Of a DNA stretch of 64,000 nucleotides, positions 8,135-17,755 are shown piece by piece (position 1 is the first letter of the stretch; each line of letters begins with the position of its first letter). The notes below the pieces were generated by a model. The model ran no database searches, had not been told where the DNA came from, and was given only the letters and a program-made list of their open reading frames with translations. The DNA is taken from NCBI RefSeq assembly GCF_900168055.1, contig NZ_FUYS01000002.1:310888-374887 (forward strand). Direction: 5' to 3'. The stretch comes from Parapedobacter luteus (GTDB taxonomy: Bacteria > Bacteroidota > Bacteroidia > Sphingobacteriales > Sphingobacteriaceae). Position numbers and translations under genes: made by a program.

Positions 8135-9319
8135 CTATTTGCCGAAACGCACGCGATAGATCACGCCGTGCGCATCGTCCGCTATCAACAAAGAACCATC
8201 GGTATATTGTGCGAGACCGCATACACGGGCGAACTGTCCTTTTTTGTCGTCCGTGAGAAAGCCAGTGATAAAATCCTCCACACGGGTTGGATGCCCATTT
8301 TCGTACCGGATGCGGACGACCTTATAGCCGGAGGGTTCGGCTCTGTTCCACGAACCATGCATGGTGACGAAAGCGTCACCGCTAAATTCTTCAGGAAACT
8401 GATCGCCCGTATAGAACAGCAAATCCATCGGTGCGGCATGTGCATCATAAAGCAGGGTTGGTTTGACCGATTTGGCTGCATATTCCTCGTGTGTCATCCC
8501 TTTGGGATCATGATGCACCTCGAATTGTCCATCGCCGTATACAAAGGGCCAACCGTAGTCCTGGCCTTCCTCGATTTTATTGAGTTCTTCCCGCTGCTCA
8601 TCGTTTCCCAGCCAATCGATACCGTGGTCAAAGCCCCACAAATCGCCGGTTTGCGGGTGCCAATCAAACCCGATCGTATTCCGTAGTCCCGTGGCATATG
8701 TCGCCCGTTGGCTTCCGTCGAGACTTACCTTGAGCATTGTGGCATTTTCCTTATTCGTTTCGACGCAGGCATTGCAGGTGCTGCCCACGGAGACATACAA
8801 AGCGTTGTCTGGACCTACCTTGAGCGTCCGGTTACCATGTTGGCCGCCATCGGGAAGGTCATCCACCAACAGCTGCAGGCTATCGATGTTGCCATCGGGG
8901 TGGATGGTAGTTTTATACAATTCATTGACCGTGATGAGGTACAGATTGTCACCATCTACCGCGATGCCATGGAGTTGGTCTTTTTTTGTCAGTATCCTTA
9001 CCACGTCGGCCTTCCCATCTTGGTCTTGGTCTTGCAGCAACGTCAGCGTGCCGTGGTCACGGTCGGTCACATAGACCGACCCGTTGGCTGCCACAGCCAG
9101 CATGCGCGATTTGCCCAACCCCTCAGCAAACTTCTCAATGGTAAAACCCGGAGGAAGTTTCAGGGAGGCAATGTTTTCCGGTGTCGGCAACAATTGTTTC
9201 GGTCTGAAAATATGGCCTTCCATGCGGCGTTCGATAATTTCCTTATTGCCGTCCTGGCCGAATAATGGCAATTGATGGATTGCAAATGAAAAAACCGCAA
9301 TAAATGTCATCGTTTTCAT
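8135..9319 (-). CDS. PQQ-dependent sugar dehydrogenase-like protein (sorbosone dehydrogenase type), exported
   Basis: A six-bladed beta-propeller of the GSDH/sorbosone dehydrogenase family, 394 residues with an N-terminal signal peptide (about 1-21, ending LPLFGQ), so periplasmic. Family features visible: LPPGFTIEKFAEGLGKSR near the start, LHGIAVDGDNLYL, GQHGNRTLKVGPDNALYVSVGS with the likely catalytic His, ATGLRNTIGFDWHPQTGDLW, and MHGSWNRAEPSGYKVVRI near the end. Such enzymes oxidise aldoses or sorbosone with PQQ. No PQQ synthesis gene is in the window, so cofactor supply is unknown and some relatives may use another cofactor. A second, different member of the superfamily is at 41841-42986. 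Confidence 0.85.
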   Translation of the reverse strand: MKTMTFIAVFSFAIHQLPLFGQDGNKEIIERRMEGHIFRPKQLLPTPENIASLKLPPGFTIEKFAEGLGKSRMLAVAANGSVYVTDRDHGTLTLLQDQDQDGKADVVRILTKKDQLHGIAVDGDNLYLITVNELYKTTIHPDGNIDSLQLLVDDLPDGGQHGNRTLKVGPDNALYVSVGSTCNACVETNKENATMLKVSLDGSQRATYATGLRNTIGFDWHPQTGDLWGFDHGIDWLGNDEQREELNKIEEGQDYGWPFVYGDGQFEVHHDPKGMTHEEYAAKSVKPTLLYDAHAAPMDLLFYTGDQFPEEFSGDAFVTMHGSWNRAEPSGYKVVRIRYENGHPTRVEDFITGFLTDDKKGQFARVCGLAQYTDGSLLIADDAHGVIYRVRFGK

Positions 9320-9421
9320 GGTGTGTCTATTTCATGGGTACCATTCAAAAGAGCAAACCATTTAGGAAGCCAGATGTTTTGATTTACGTAATAACCGACT
9401 TGAGAATTGTAGCAAACAGGA

Positions 9422-10357
9422 ATGAGAGCAATCAGGATACATGAATTTGGTGGGCCGGAAGTGCTGAAACTGGAAGAAGTGCCCATCCCGCGGCCTGCCC
9501 CCGGTGAAGTACTGGTGAGCGTACATGCGACCAGTGTGAATCCGGTGGATTGGCGGATACGGTCAGGCCAGCGAAAGGAAAAATTCCCGGTACAGTTTCC
9601 TTTCACCCCCGGCTGGGATGTCTCCGGCGTAGTGCAGGAGGTAGGAGAGGGGGTTCAGGGGCTAAAGGCCGGCGACGAGGTCTATGGCCGGCCCCACCCA
9701 ACGCGAAATGGCGCTTACGCGGAGTATATTGCCTTACCGGCCGATGAGCTGGCCAAAAAACCAAAAAGCATTGACCACATCCATGCCGCGGCGGTGCCGT
9801 TGGCAGGGCTGACCGCCTGGCAAGGGCTGTTTGACCATGGGCACCTCACCGAAGGCCAGCGTGTGCTCATTCACGGTGCATCGGGTGGTGTCGGTACACT
9901 TGCCGTTCAGTTTGCCAAATGGAAGGGTGCTCATGTCATCGGTACAGCTTCGGAAAAGAACTTCGGGTTGCTGAATGAACTTGGTGCAGACGAGCTTATT
10001 GACTACCGGCAGGCGTATTTTTGGGAAAAGCTAAGTAACCTGGACCTGGTGTTCGATACGATCGGCGGCGAGACCCAACGGCGGTCGTTGGATGTCATCA
10101 GACCTGGAGGAAGGCTGATCACCACGTTAAAGCCGGAATACGTTGACGAAGCAAAAACCCGCAACATCCATTTGGAGGGCTATACCGCCCAAGCTTACCC
10201 ACATCAACTCGAAGCCATCGCTTCGCTGATTGATGAACGCAGCGTGAAGCCTGTCATTTATAAAGTCATGGAACTGGAAGACGCGGCTGCCGCCCAGCAA
10301 GAGAGCCAAGGCGGCCATGTCAACGGCAAGATTATCTTGAAAGTCGCCGGCAAGTGA
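9422..10357 (+). CDS. NADP-dependent oxidoreductase, zinc-independent MDR (quinone reductase type)
   Basis: A 311-residue medium-chain dehydrogenase/reductase. It starts with the MRAIRIHEFGGPEVLKLEEV block typical of quinone oxidoreductases. The PGWDVSGVVQEVGEGV segment marks the GroES-like domain, and the nucleotide-binding loop is LIHGASGGVGTLAVQFAKW (about 149-167). The structural and catalytic zinc ligands of alcohol dehydrogenases are absent, which places it in the zinc-free quinone reductase/enoyl reductase branch. It is cytosolic, stands alone, and converges on xth. The physiological substrate cannot be inferred. Confidence 0.88.
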   Translation: MRAIRIHEFGGPEVLKLEEVPIPRPAPGEVLVSVHATSVNPVDWRIRSGQRKEKFPVQFPFTPGWDVSGVVQEVGEGVQGLKAGDEVYGRPHPTRNGAYAEYIALPADELAKKPKSIDHIHAAAVPLAGLTAWQGLFDHGHLTEGQRVLIHGASGGVGTLAVQFAKWKGAHVIGTASEKNFGLLNELGADELIDYRQAYFWEKLSNLDLVFDTIGGETQRRSLDVIRPGGRLITTLKPEYVDEAKTRNIHLEGYTAQAYPHQLEAIASLIDERSVKPVIYKVMELEDAAAAQQESQGGHVNGKIILKVAGK

Positions 10358-10375
10358 CGACCACGTTGAATGGCA

Positions 10376-11146
10376 TTACGTTATGTCAATCCAAACGGGT
10401 GCATGGTCGCTGGTCTTTTCCCACCCCCTTACCTGCCGGTCTACTCCGGCGGATTGGAGCCGTGGGGTCACCATGGGGCTGAGCAGAAAATGGTCGATGC
10501 GCAACCCCGCATTGCGGCCAAATGCATTGCGGAAGTAATCCCAGAAGGTATAGATGGTTTCATCGGGATATAGGCGCCTGAGCGCGTCTGTCCAACCCTG
10601 AGCAAGTAGCCTGCGGAAAGCCTCGCGGGTTTCAGGTCGGAAAAGTGCATCGTCTGTCCAACGTTCCGGTTTGTAGACGTCCACTTCGGTAGGGATTACA
10701 TTAAAGTCGCCGGTTAGTATGACCGGTACATGTTGGTCGAGCAACGATTGACCGTGGGCGATGAGGCGGTCCAGCCAGCGGAGCTTATAATCAAACTTAG
10801 GTCCCGGTGCGGGATTGCCGTTGGGCAGGTACAGGCAGCCGATGACGATCTCATTGATTTTTGCTTCGATATAACGACTATGGTTATCTTCCGGCTCTCC
10901 CGGTAATGCACGGCAGATTTCTTCAGGCTGTCCCACTCGAGATAGGATCGCCACACCGTTCCAGCTTTTCTGACCGTGCCAGATGCTATCGTATCCGGCA
11001 TCCCGCAGCGCTTGCTCGGGAAAATTTTCTTGGATGGCCTTCAGCTCCTGCAAACAGACGACATCGGGTTGGGTTTCTTTCAGCCATCTTAATACGATTG
11101 GAAGACGGGCGTTGATGCTGTTGACGTTGTATGTAGCAATTTTCAT
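10376..11146 (-). CDS. xth: Exodeoxyribonuclease III (AP endonuclease)
   Basis: A DNA repair nuclease that cleaves at abasic sites and removes 3' blocking groups. The 256-residue protein begins MKIATYNVNSINARLP, with the metal ligand Asn9 and the Glu of CLQELKA (Glu34). GDFNVIP and the C-terminal SDHAPVWIDI supply the remaining Asp/Asn and the catalytic His. Length and motif order match XthA/ExoA. ATG at 11146 gives the classical N-terminus. It is monocistronic; an upstream CATCTTTA is only a weak -7 match. Confidence 0.93.
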   Translation of the reverse strand: MKIATYNVNSINARLPIVLRWLKETQPDVVCLQELKAIQENFPEQALRDAGYDSIWHGQKSWNGVAILSRVGQPEEICRALPGEPEDNHSRYIEAKINEIVIGCLYLPNGNPAPGPKFDYKLRWLDRLIAHGQSLLDQHVPVILTGDFNVIPTEVDVYKPERWTDDALFRPETREAFRRLLAQGWTDALRRLYPDETIYTFWDYFRNAFGRNAGLRIDHFLLSPMVTPRLQSAGVDRQVRGWEKTSDHAPVWIDIT

Positions 11147-11274
11147 GAAAAATAAACTTCAATAGGTTGGTGTAAAGATGGGAAAATAATCGTTGTCTTT
11201 TTCAATGGGATATGATGTTTTTTCGTGGAACCGATGTCGTCGCAGCGGTGTAACTAATTTTTAACAATTACCCG

Positions 11275-11305
11275 TTTGCAAAACAATCAACTTTCTCTAT
11301 TTTTG
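11275..11305 (+). promoter_or_regulatory. Full Bacteroidota-type promoter (TTTG-N19-TATTTTTG)
   Basis: TTTG at 11275-11278 and TATTTTTG at 11298-11305 are separated by exactly 19 bp, an ideal match to the Bacteroidota housekeeping promoter. Transcription should start within about 4-7 nt, at or next to the ATG at 11313, implying a leaderless or nearly leaderless message. Confidence 0.75.
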
Positions 11306-11312
11306 CCGCCAC

Positions 11313-11738
11313 ATGATGGGTTCATCGTTTCGGTTTCCATGGGTAATTTGCCTATTCTTGCTGCTCGGTTGTAGCGGTTTCCGCGTCTATGCAGAAGTTG
11401 ATGCCGTTCATGTTGCCATCCCCGCGAAAGACAAGCAACAGGGTGAGGTGCATGCCGGAATTCTGAAGCACATCCAGTATGCGACCGTCAGACCATTTTC
11501 AAACGATTCAGACAGGCATCGCGATCAGATTGACGCTGCCAACAGCGAATCCGAAAATAAAGACGAGCGGCTTGGTTCGCTCAAAAAGAATAAAAAAGCT
11601 GTAAGATTTCTTGCAGCTTTTTTTGATTTTAAGATTCGCGAGGCAAATTGCCGTTATGTGAAGGCGCCCCAGCTTTCGCAAGGCTGTATTCGGCTGCCGT
11701 TTCGTGCCTATCTCCTGTTTGGCGTGCTGCGGATTTAG
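11313..11738 (+). CDS. Small putative lipoprotein, unrecognised; possibly decayed C-terminus
   Basis: I do not recognise this 141-residue ORF. Its start is plausible: a charged N-terminus, then the hydrophobic stretch VICLFLLLGCSG with a lipobox-like LLGC (about residues 17-20), so export and lipidation are likely. The remaining sequence is hydrophilic with no family signature. A strong intrinsic terminator hairpin lies inside the frame at 11592-11624, so the last ~40 codons may not be transcribed. A one-base frame change shortly before it would end translation at the TAA at 11590-11592, right at the hairpin. The real product may therefore be about 90 residues with a frameshift, or the locus may be decaying. 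Confidence 0.45.
   Translation: MMGSSFRFPWVICLFLLLGCSGFRVYAEVDAVHVAIPAKDKQQGEVHAGILKHIQYATVRPFSNDSDRHRDQIDAANSESENKDERLGSLKKNKKAVRFLAAFFDFKIREANCRYVKAPQLSQGCIRLPFRAYLLFGVLRI
11592..11624 (+). terminator. Intrinsic terminator hairpin inside the preceding ORF
   Basis: AAAAAAGCTG-T-AAG pairs with CTT-G-CAGCTTTTTT across a 4-nt loop, with a single mismatch and a run of seven T. It ends a transcript of about 310 nt from the promoter at 11275-11305. Confidence 0.7.
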
Positions 11739-11903
11739 CCCCTTATAACCTCTTTTTCAAAGCGACAGTCCGGAAAGCGCCTGCCAATCTACGTAGTGTG
11801 CATCTACCCGGACACTTAATGTGTCTAAGCGTATTCGCGTAGATCACATCCTTTACTATGTCAATTTAATCAAAACTCCATTATTGTTCAACGTGAAATC
11901 GTT

Positions 11904-12989
11904 ATGAATAGAATATTTAAGCTAGCAGGCCTATGTCTCCTGCTATGGCCGATTGCCTGTGCTCCAAAGCATGAACAACAACACGAAGAAGCAAGTTTTT
12001 TGGTGACCAGTCCGGTTCTGAAAGATACATTGGTAACCCAAGAATACGTATGCCAGATTCACGCTATCCAACACATTGAATTGCGGGCACTGGAAAAAGG
12101 TTATCTCCAGGAAATCTACGTCAATGAAGGTCAAGCCATAAAGAAGGGCCAGTTGATGTTTAAACTCAACCCTGCTGTATATGAAGCGGAAGTGCTGCAA
12201 GAAGAAGCAAGCATGCGCCATGCGCTGATTCAGTATGAGAACACCCAGAAATTGGCCGACAGCAACGTGGTTTCGGCACGGGAACTGGCATTGGCTAAAG
12301 CCGAATACGAAGAGCGAAAAGCGAGGTATGAGGTGGCAAAAGCGCACTTGGGCTTTACCGAAATCCGTGCGCCATTTAATGGTATTATGGATAAATTCTA
12401 CGTGCGCTTGGGTAGTCTTCTGGATGAAGGCGAATTGCTTACCTCACTTTCTGATAACAGTAAAATGTGGGTGTACTTCAATGTGCCCGAAGCGGAGTAC
12501 CTGGATTTTGCGGCACGGTCCGGGCGTGGCAAGCGCCAGGAAGTTCTGCTAAAAATGGCAAATCATCAGCTGTTTAACCAGAAGGGCATAGTCGAAGCCA
12601 TTATGGCGGACTTTAATAATGAAAACGGAAACATCGCTTTTCGTGCGTCGTTTGATAACCCGCAAGGGCTATTGCGTCATGGCGAAACGGGGAGTATTCT
12701 GATGGCGGTACCGTTGAGAGATGCCCTTATCATTCCGCAGAAGGCTACCTTCGAAGTGCTGGATAGGAAATATGTCTATGTGATCGATCAAAACAACCGT
12801 GTGCAAGCCAGGGAAATTGTTGTTGCGCAGGAACTGCCCCATTTGTTTGTCGTAGCATCCGGGCTTTCCGAAAAAGATCGGATCCTCGTTGAAGGTCTAC
12901 GGAGGGTGAAGCATAATGATCAAATCCATCCCCGATTCGAAGCGCCCGAAAAAGTCTTTGCATCACTCAGCGAACTAATGGCTGAATAG
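11904..12989 (+). CDS. RND efflux pump periplasmic adaptor (membrane fusion) lipoprotein
   Basis: Bridges the inner-membrane pump to the outer-membrane factor. The 361-residue protein has a lipoprotein signal ending in PIAC (Cys about 19). It then has the first half of a biotinyl-lipoyl domain (IELRALEKGYLQEIYVNEG), a helical hairpin of about 90-145, the second lipoyl half (FTEIRAPFNGIMDKFYVRLG), a beta-barrel and a membrane-proximal domain. Homologues are the AcrA/MexA class. It opens a three-gene operon, 24 bp before the pump gene. The substrate range cannot be deduced and no dedicated regulator is adjacent. Confidence 0.93.
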   Translation: MNRIFKLAGLCLLLWPIACAPKHEQQHEEASFLVTSPVLKDTLVTQEYVCQIHAIQHIELRALEKGYLQEIYVNEGQAIKKGQLMFKLNPAVYEAEVLQEEASMRHALIQYENTQKLADSNVVSARELALAKAEYEERKARYEVAKAHLGFTEIRAPFNGIMDKFYVRLGSLLDEGELLTSLSDNSKMWVYFNVPEAEYLDFAARSGRGKRQEVLLKMANHQLFNQKGIVEAIMADFNNENGNIAFRASFDNPQGLLRHGETGSILMAVPLRDALIIPQKATFEVLDRKYVYVIDQNNRVQAREIVVAQELPHLFVVASGLSEKDRILVEGLRRVKHNDQIHPRFEAPEKVFASLSELMAE

Positions 12990-13013
12990 CCTCACACCTT
13001 CATATCGTATACC

Positions 13014-16000
13014 ATGTTTAGTAAATTCATACAAAGACCGGTGCTGGCCATCGCCATTTCCTTGGCCATCGTATTCATGGGAATTTTAGCTATCAATACG
13101 CGTCCGGTTTCTCAGTTTCCAGAAATTGCGCCGCCGCGGGTCAACATTTTTATTGCCTATCCCGGCTCGAGTGCACAAGTATTAGTCGAATCAACGCTGA
13201 TTCCCTTGGAACGGGCCATCAACGGTGTTCAGGGGATGCAGTATATTATCTCCGACGCAACAAGTGCAGGCGAGGCGACCATCCAAGTGATTTTTGAGCC
13301 AGGTACGGATCCGAACGCCGCCGTGGTGAATGTAAAGACCCGCGTAGATCAGGTGATGAACAATTTGCCGCCGTTGGTACAGCGGGAAGGGGTGGTGATT
13401 ACACCTATCCAACCGAGTATGTTGATGTATGTCAACCTATACAGTACCGACGATCATGCAGATGAGAAGTTCCTCTACAACTACGCCAATGTACATATTT
13501 TGCCGGAACTGCAACGTATCAGTGGCATGGGGCGCGCCCAGATATTGGGTAGCCGCCAATTTGCTATGCGTATCTGGCTGAAGCCCGACCGCATGCGGGC
13601 TTATAACATTTCCACAGAGGAAGTGATGGAAGCCATGGAGGAGCAAAGCGTGATTGGCCGCCCGGGGCGGGTAGGGCAAGCCTCCGGGAAAACCGCACAG
13701 TCGCTGGAATACGTGTTGTCTTACGAAGGCCGGTTTAATAAGCCGGAACAATATGAAAACATCATTGTGGAGGCCACAGCGGCAGGCGAAATGGTCAAGC
13801 TGAAAGATATCGCCGAGGTCGAATTGGGCAGCGAGTTTTTTGATATCTATTCCAACAAGGATGGTTATCCTGCGGCGTCCATCATGCTGAAACAAAACTT
13901 TGGCAGCAACGCCAGTAAGGTGATTGAACATGTAAAAGCCAAACTGGAGGAACTAAGGCCGACTTTTCCCCCCGGCATGGACTATGAAATTAATTACGAC
14001 GTGTCGAAGTTTGTAGACGCATCGATAGATAAGGTCATGCATACCTTGGTCGAAGCATTTGTGCTGGTGGCCTTGGTGGTATTTGTGTTTCTCGGCGACT
14101 GGCGGTCTACGCTCATTCCTACGCTTGCCGTGCCTGTCTCCCTGGTTGGTGCGTTTGTGGTCATGCAGCTATTCGGTTTGACCATCAACTTGATTACGCT
14201 GTTTGCGCTGGTGCTGGCAATCGGTATTGTGGTCGATGATGCCATTGTTGTGGTGGAGGCCGTACACGCCAAAATGGAAGAAGAGCACCTGTCGCCCTTC
14301 AAAGCGGTGAAGAAAGTGCTGGGCGAAATTAGCGGTGCAATCATTGCCATCACGCTAATCATGACAGCGGTATTTATACCCGTGGCGTTCATGACTGGTC
14401 CAGTAGGGATCTTCTACCGTCAGTTTTCCATCACTATGGCCAGCTCCATCGTGCTTTCGGGTGTCGTGGCGTTGACCCTTACACCCGTGCTATGCGCCAT
14501 GATACTCAAGAACCATCATGGCAAGCCACGAAAAAAATCATTGGTGGATAAGTTTATCGACTGGTTTAATCAAAGGTTTGACCGGCTGACCGGAAGGTAT
14601 ACCGCCCTACTGAAGGTTATCGTCAACAGGCGAGTAGTTACGTTCGCAATACTCCTTGCTTTCGGATTCGGGATTTTTGCGGTCAATAAGACCTTGCCTT
14701 CTGGGTTCATCCCAAATGAAGACCAGGGGCAAATCTATGCCATCATCCAGACGCCTCCCGGGACTACCCTGGAACGCACAAACGATGTTTCCCGCCAATT
14801 GCAAAAGATAGCTGAAGAGGTAGAAGGTATTCAGTCCGTCTCGTCATTGGCGGGCTATGAAATCCTGACCGAAGGCCGGGGGTCAAATGCAGGTACCTGT
14901 ATGATTAACCTGAACGATTGGGATAAGCGTAAACACTCCGTGCATGAGATCATCGAAGAACTGGAAGAAAAAACCAAGGACATCGGTGCTGTTATCGAAT
15001 ACTTCGAGCCGCCGGCCGTACCTGGCTACGGTTCGTCCGACGGGTTCTCGCTCCGGTTGTTGGACAAAGGTAGTACGATAGATTACCACGAATTCGATCA
15101 AATCAATAAGGATTTCATGGAAGAATTGCATAAGCGGAAAGAATTGAGTGGGCTTTTTACCTTTTATGCGGCTAATTACCCACAGTATGAGCTGATCATC
15201 GATAACGAACTCGCTATGCAAAAAGGTGTGTCGATAGGTAAGGCCATGGAAAATCTCAACGTGCTAATCGGTAGCTCGTATGAGCAGGGCTTTACGCGCT
15301 TCAACACCTTTTTCAAGGTGTATACACAATCTGCACCCGAATACCGGAAATTGCCTTCCGATATCCTAAACCTGTTTATCAAAAACGAAGCAGGTGAAAT
15401 GGTTCCGTATTCATCGTTTATGACCATGGAAAAAACACAGGGGCCGAATGAGATTACACGTTTCAATTTGTACACATCTTCGGCCATCCGCGGCGTGCCA
15501 GCCCCCGGTTATACGACCGGAGACGCTATTGCCGCTATCCAGGAAGTCGCCAAAAGCACCCTGCCGATTGGCTATGACATCGCATGGGAAGGGCTTTCTT
15601 ACGACGAGGCGAACAGGGGGAATGAAGCCGTTTACGTCTTTGTCGTGGTCTTGGTTTTCGTTTATCTGGTCTTGGCATCGCAATACGAAAGCTTTATTAT
15701 TCCGTTGGCGGTGCTTTTATCATTGCCGGTCGGAATTTTTGGCTCGTTCCTCATGTTGAAGCTTTTGGGCTTGGCAAACAATATCTATGCCCAGATCGGG
15801 CTGATCATGTTGGTGGGATTGCTCGGTAAAAATGCGGTGCTGATTGTGGAGTTTGCGGTGATGAAACACTGGCAAGGGGCAACGGTGTTGGACGCCGCTA
15901 TCGAAGGTGCCAAAGTGCGTTTTCGCCCGATACTGATGACATCTTTTGCCTTTATTGCCGGCCTGATGCCGCTTGTGATTGCTACTGGTCCGGGAGCCGT

Positions 16001-16232
16001 GGGAAACCGTACCATTGGCGCTTCGGCCCTGGGAGGTATGCTATTCGGGACGGTATTTGGGGTAATCGTCGTGCCGGGTCTGTATTATGTTTTTGGAACG
16101 ATGGCCGAGGGACGGAAACTTATCCGCGATGAAGACGAAAATCCGCTTACTGAAGATTTGGTGCAAGAACGGCCCGAAAGGAAGCTACTGAAAAAGCTGA
16201 AATCCTTACTTAACTCCAAGCAAAGCAAATAA
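13014..16232 (+). CDS. RND efflux pump permease, HAE1/AcrB type
   Basis: A proton-driven multidrug exporter of the inner membrane, 1072 residues with twelve expected membrane helices and two large periplasmic loops. It starts MFSKFIQRPVLAIAISLAIV as AcrB-type pumps do. The proton relay is present: two adjacent Asp in IGIVVDDAIVVVEAV (transmembrane helix 4) and a Lys in VGLLGKNAVLIVEFAV (helix 10). The GDWRSTLIPTLAVPVSLVGA loop is also typical. The gene lies between its adaptor and outer membrane factor, so the tripartite system is complete. Natural substrates are unknown. Confidence 0.95.
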   Translation: MFSKFIQRPVLAIAISLAIVFMGILAINTRPVSQFPEIAPPRVNIFIAYPGSSAQVLVESTLIPLERAINGVQGMQYIISDATSAGEATIQVIFEPGTDPNAAVVNVKTRVDQVMNNLPPLVQREGVVITPIQPSMLMYVNLYSTDDHADEKFLYNYANVHILPELQRISGMGRAQILGSRQFAMRIWLKPDRMRAYNISTEEVMEAMEEQSVIGRPGRVGQASGKTAQSLEYVLSYEGRFNKPEQYENIIVEATAAGEMVKLKDIAEVELGSEFFDIYSNKDGYPAASIMLKQNFGSNASKVIEHVKAKLEELRPTFPPGMDYEINYDVSKFVDASIDKVMHTLVEAFVLVALVVFVFLGDWRSTLIPTLAVPVSLVGAFVVMQLFGLTINLITLFALVLAIGIVVDDAIVVVEAVHAKMEEEHLSPFKAVKKVLGEISGAIIAITLIMTAVFIPVAFMTGPVGIFYRQFSITMASSIVLSGVVALTLTPVLCAMILKNHHGKPRKKSLVDKFIDWFNQRFDRLTGRYTALLKVIVNRRVVTFAILLAFGFGIFAVNKTLPSGFIPNEDQGQIYAIIQTPPGTTLERTNDVSRQLQKIAEEVEGIQSVSSLAGYEILTEGRGSNAGTCMINLNDWDKRKHSVHEIIEELEEKTKDIGAVIEYFEPPAVPGYGSSDGFSLRLLDKGSTIDYHEFDQINKDFMEELHKRKELSGLFTFYAANYPQYELIIDNELAMQKGVSIGKAMENLNVLIGSSYEQGFTRFNTFFKVYTQSAPEYRKLPSDILNLFIKNEAGEMVPYSSFMTMEKTQGPNEITRFNLYTSSAIRGVPAPGYTTGDAIAAIQEVAKSTLPIGYDIAWEGLSYDEANRGNEAVYVFVVVLVFVYLVLASQYESFIIPLAVLLSLPVGIFGSFLMLKLLGLANNIYAQIGLIMLVGLLGKNAVLIVEFAVMKHWQGATVLDAAIEGAKVRFRPILMTSFAFIAGLMPLVIATGPGAVGNRTIGASALGGMLFGTVFGVIVVPGLYYVFGTMAEGRKLIRDEDENPLTEDLVQERPERKLLKKLKSLLNSKQSK

Positions 16233-16237
16233 AAAAG

Positions 16238-17668
16238 ATGAAAATAGCATATAAAACCGTACAAATTGCGTTTTTGGTAGCGATGGTGGTGAGCTGCAAA
16301 GGTCCCGAGTTCATTGTGCGATCTGAAAACAATCAAGTTCCGGCGAGCTTTCAGGGCTCGTCGGACACCACCAATATAGCCACCTTGACATGGAAAGAAT
16401 ATTTCACCGATCCGTATTTGATTACCCTGATTGATACGGCATTGAAAAATAACCAGGAGTTGAACATCACGCTACAGGAAATTGAGATTTCGCGCAATGA
16501 GATTCGTGAAAAAAAAGGGGAGTATTTGCCTTTTGTAGGGCTAAGGGGAGCTGCCAGCGTGGATAAAGTGCCCAGGTATACCAATATCGGTGCAATGGAA
16601 GCAAATACCGACATCAGGCCAGGCCAAGAAATGCCAGAACCGCTGGCCGATTACCTGATAGCGGCGTATGCTACCTGGGAGGTCGATATTTGGAAAAAGC
16701 TGCGTAATGCGAAGAAGGCAGCGGTGATGCGGTATTTGTCTTCGGTGGAAGGCAAGCACTTCGTGGTCACCAACCTCATCGCCGAAATCGCCAGCTCATA
16801 TTACGAGTTGCTGGCCCTTGACAATCAGCTTGGGATTGTAAAAAAGAATATCGAGATCCAACAAAACGCACTGCGTATTGTGCGGTTACAGAAGGAAGCA
16901 GCCAAAACAACCGAACTTGCCGTACGACGGTTCGAAGCTGAAGTACTCCATACGCAGAGTCTTCAGTATGGCATCCAGCAACGGATTACCGAAATAGAGA
17001 ACCGGATAAACTTTTTGCTGGGCCGGTACCCCCAGCCGATACCAAGGACCAGCCAATCCCTGGAATCGCAATTGCCGGAGGCTATACATGCCGGAATCCC
17101 CGCGCAGTTGCTGGCCAACCGGCCGGACGTCAAACAAGCGGAGCTTGGACTCGCCGCGGCAAAGTTGGATGTCAAAGTCGCTAGGGCAAGGTTTTACCCT
17201 TCGCTGGATATCTCTGCCGCTATCGGGTATCAAGCATTTAATCCCGCTTATTTGATCACAACACCCGAATCGTTGCTCTACTCGTTGGCCGGCGATGTCA
17301 CGGCTCCAATAATTAACCGGAATGCTATCAAAGCAGCCTATTACAGTGCCAGCGCCAAACAGTTGCAGGCGGTATATGAATACGAACAACGGATTCTAAA
17401 CGCCTATTTGGAAGTTGCCAACCAATTGGCAAAAATAGCCAATCTCGAAAAAAGCTACCAGCTGAAATCAAGGCAAGTGGAAGCCCTTTCGGCGTCTATC
17501 GGCATTTCAAACAGCCTTTTTGGATCGGCACGGGCAGACTATATGGAAGTGCTCCTTACCCAAAGGGATGCACTTGAGGCTCGATTTGAGTTGATAGAAA
17601 CCAAAATGCAGCAGATGAACGCCATGGTCAACATCTACCGTGCGCTCGGTGGCGGTTGGACGGAATAG
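16238..17668 (+). CDS. RND efflux outer membrane factor (TolC/NodT family) lipoprotein
   Basis: Forms the outer-membrane channel of the tripartite pump. A 476-residue protein with a lipoprotein signal (AMVVSCKGP, Cys about 20). The TolC repeats are evident: LIDTALKNNQELNITLQEIEI early, AQLLANRPDVKQAELGLAAA in the middle with the typical RPDV motif, and a second coiled-coil half near the end (YMEVLLTQRDALEARFELIE). It starts 5 bp after the pump gene stop, and a strong terminator follows at 17678-17725, so the operon ends here. Confidence 0.93.
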   Translation: MKIAYKTVQIAFLVAMVVSCKGPEFIVRSENNQVPASFQGSSDTTNIATLTWKEYFTDPYLITLIDTALKNNQELNITLQEIEISRNEIREKKGEYLPFVGLRGAASVDKVPRYTNIGAMEANTDIRPGQEMPEPLADYLIAAYATWEVDIWKKLRNAKKAAVMRYLSSVEGKHFVVTNLIAEIASSYYELLALDNQLGIVKKNIEIQQNALRIVRLQKEAAKTTELAVRRFEAEVLHTQSLQYGIQQRITEIENRINFLLGRYPQPIPRTSQSLESQLPEAIHAGIPAQLLANRPDVKQAELGLAAAKLDVKVARARFYPSLDISAAIGYQAFNPAYLITTPESLLYSLAGDVTAPIINRNAIKAAYYSASAKQLQAVYEYEQRILNAYLEVANQLAKIANLEKSYQLKSRQVEALSASIGISNSLFGSARADYMEVLLTQRDALEARFELIETKMQQMNAMVNIYRALGGGWTE

Positions 17669-17677
17669 CAGGGCAAA

Positions 17678-17725
17678 AACCGGTAAAATTAAAAGCCCCC
17701 ATCAGGGTTTTTTATTTTACCGGTT
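17678..17725 (+). terminator. Strong intrinsic terminator after the RND operon
   Basis: A 12-bp perfect outer stem (AACCGGTAAAAT with ATTTTACCGGTT) encloses an inner AAAAGCCC/GGGTTTTTT stem. It is nearly symmetric, so it could also stop transcription from the other side. Confidence 0.8.
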
Positions 17726-17755
17726 AATTCGTTATAGGAGCAAGTAATCGGATAT

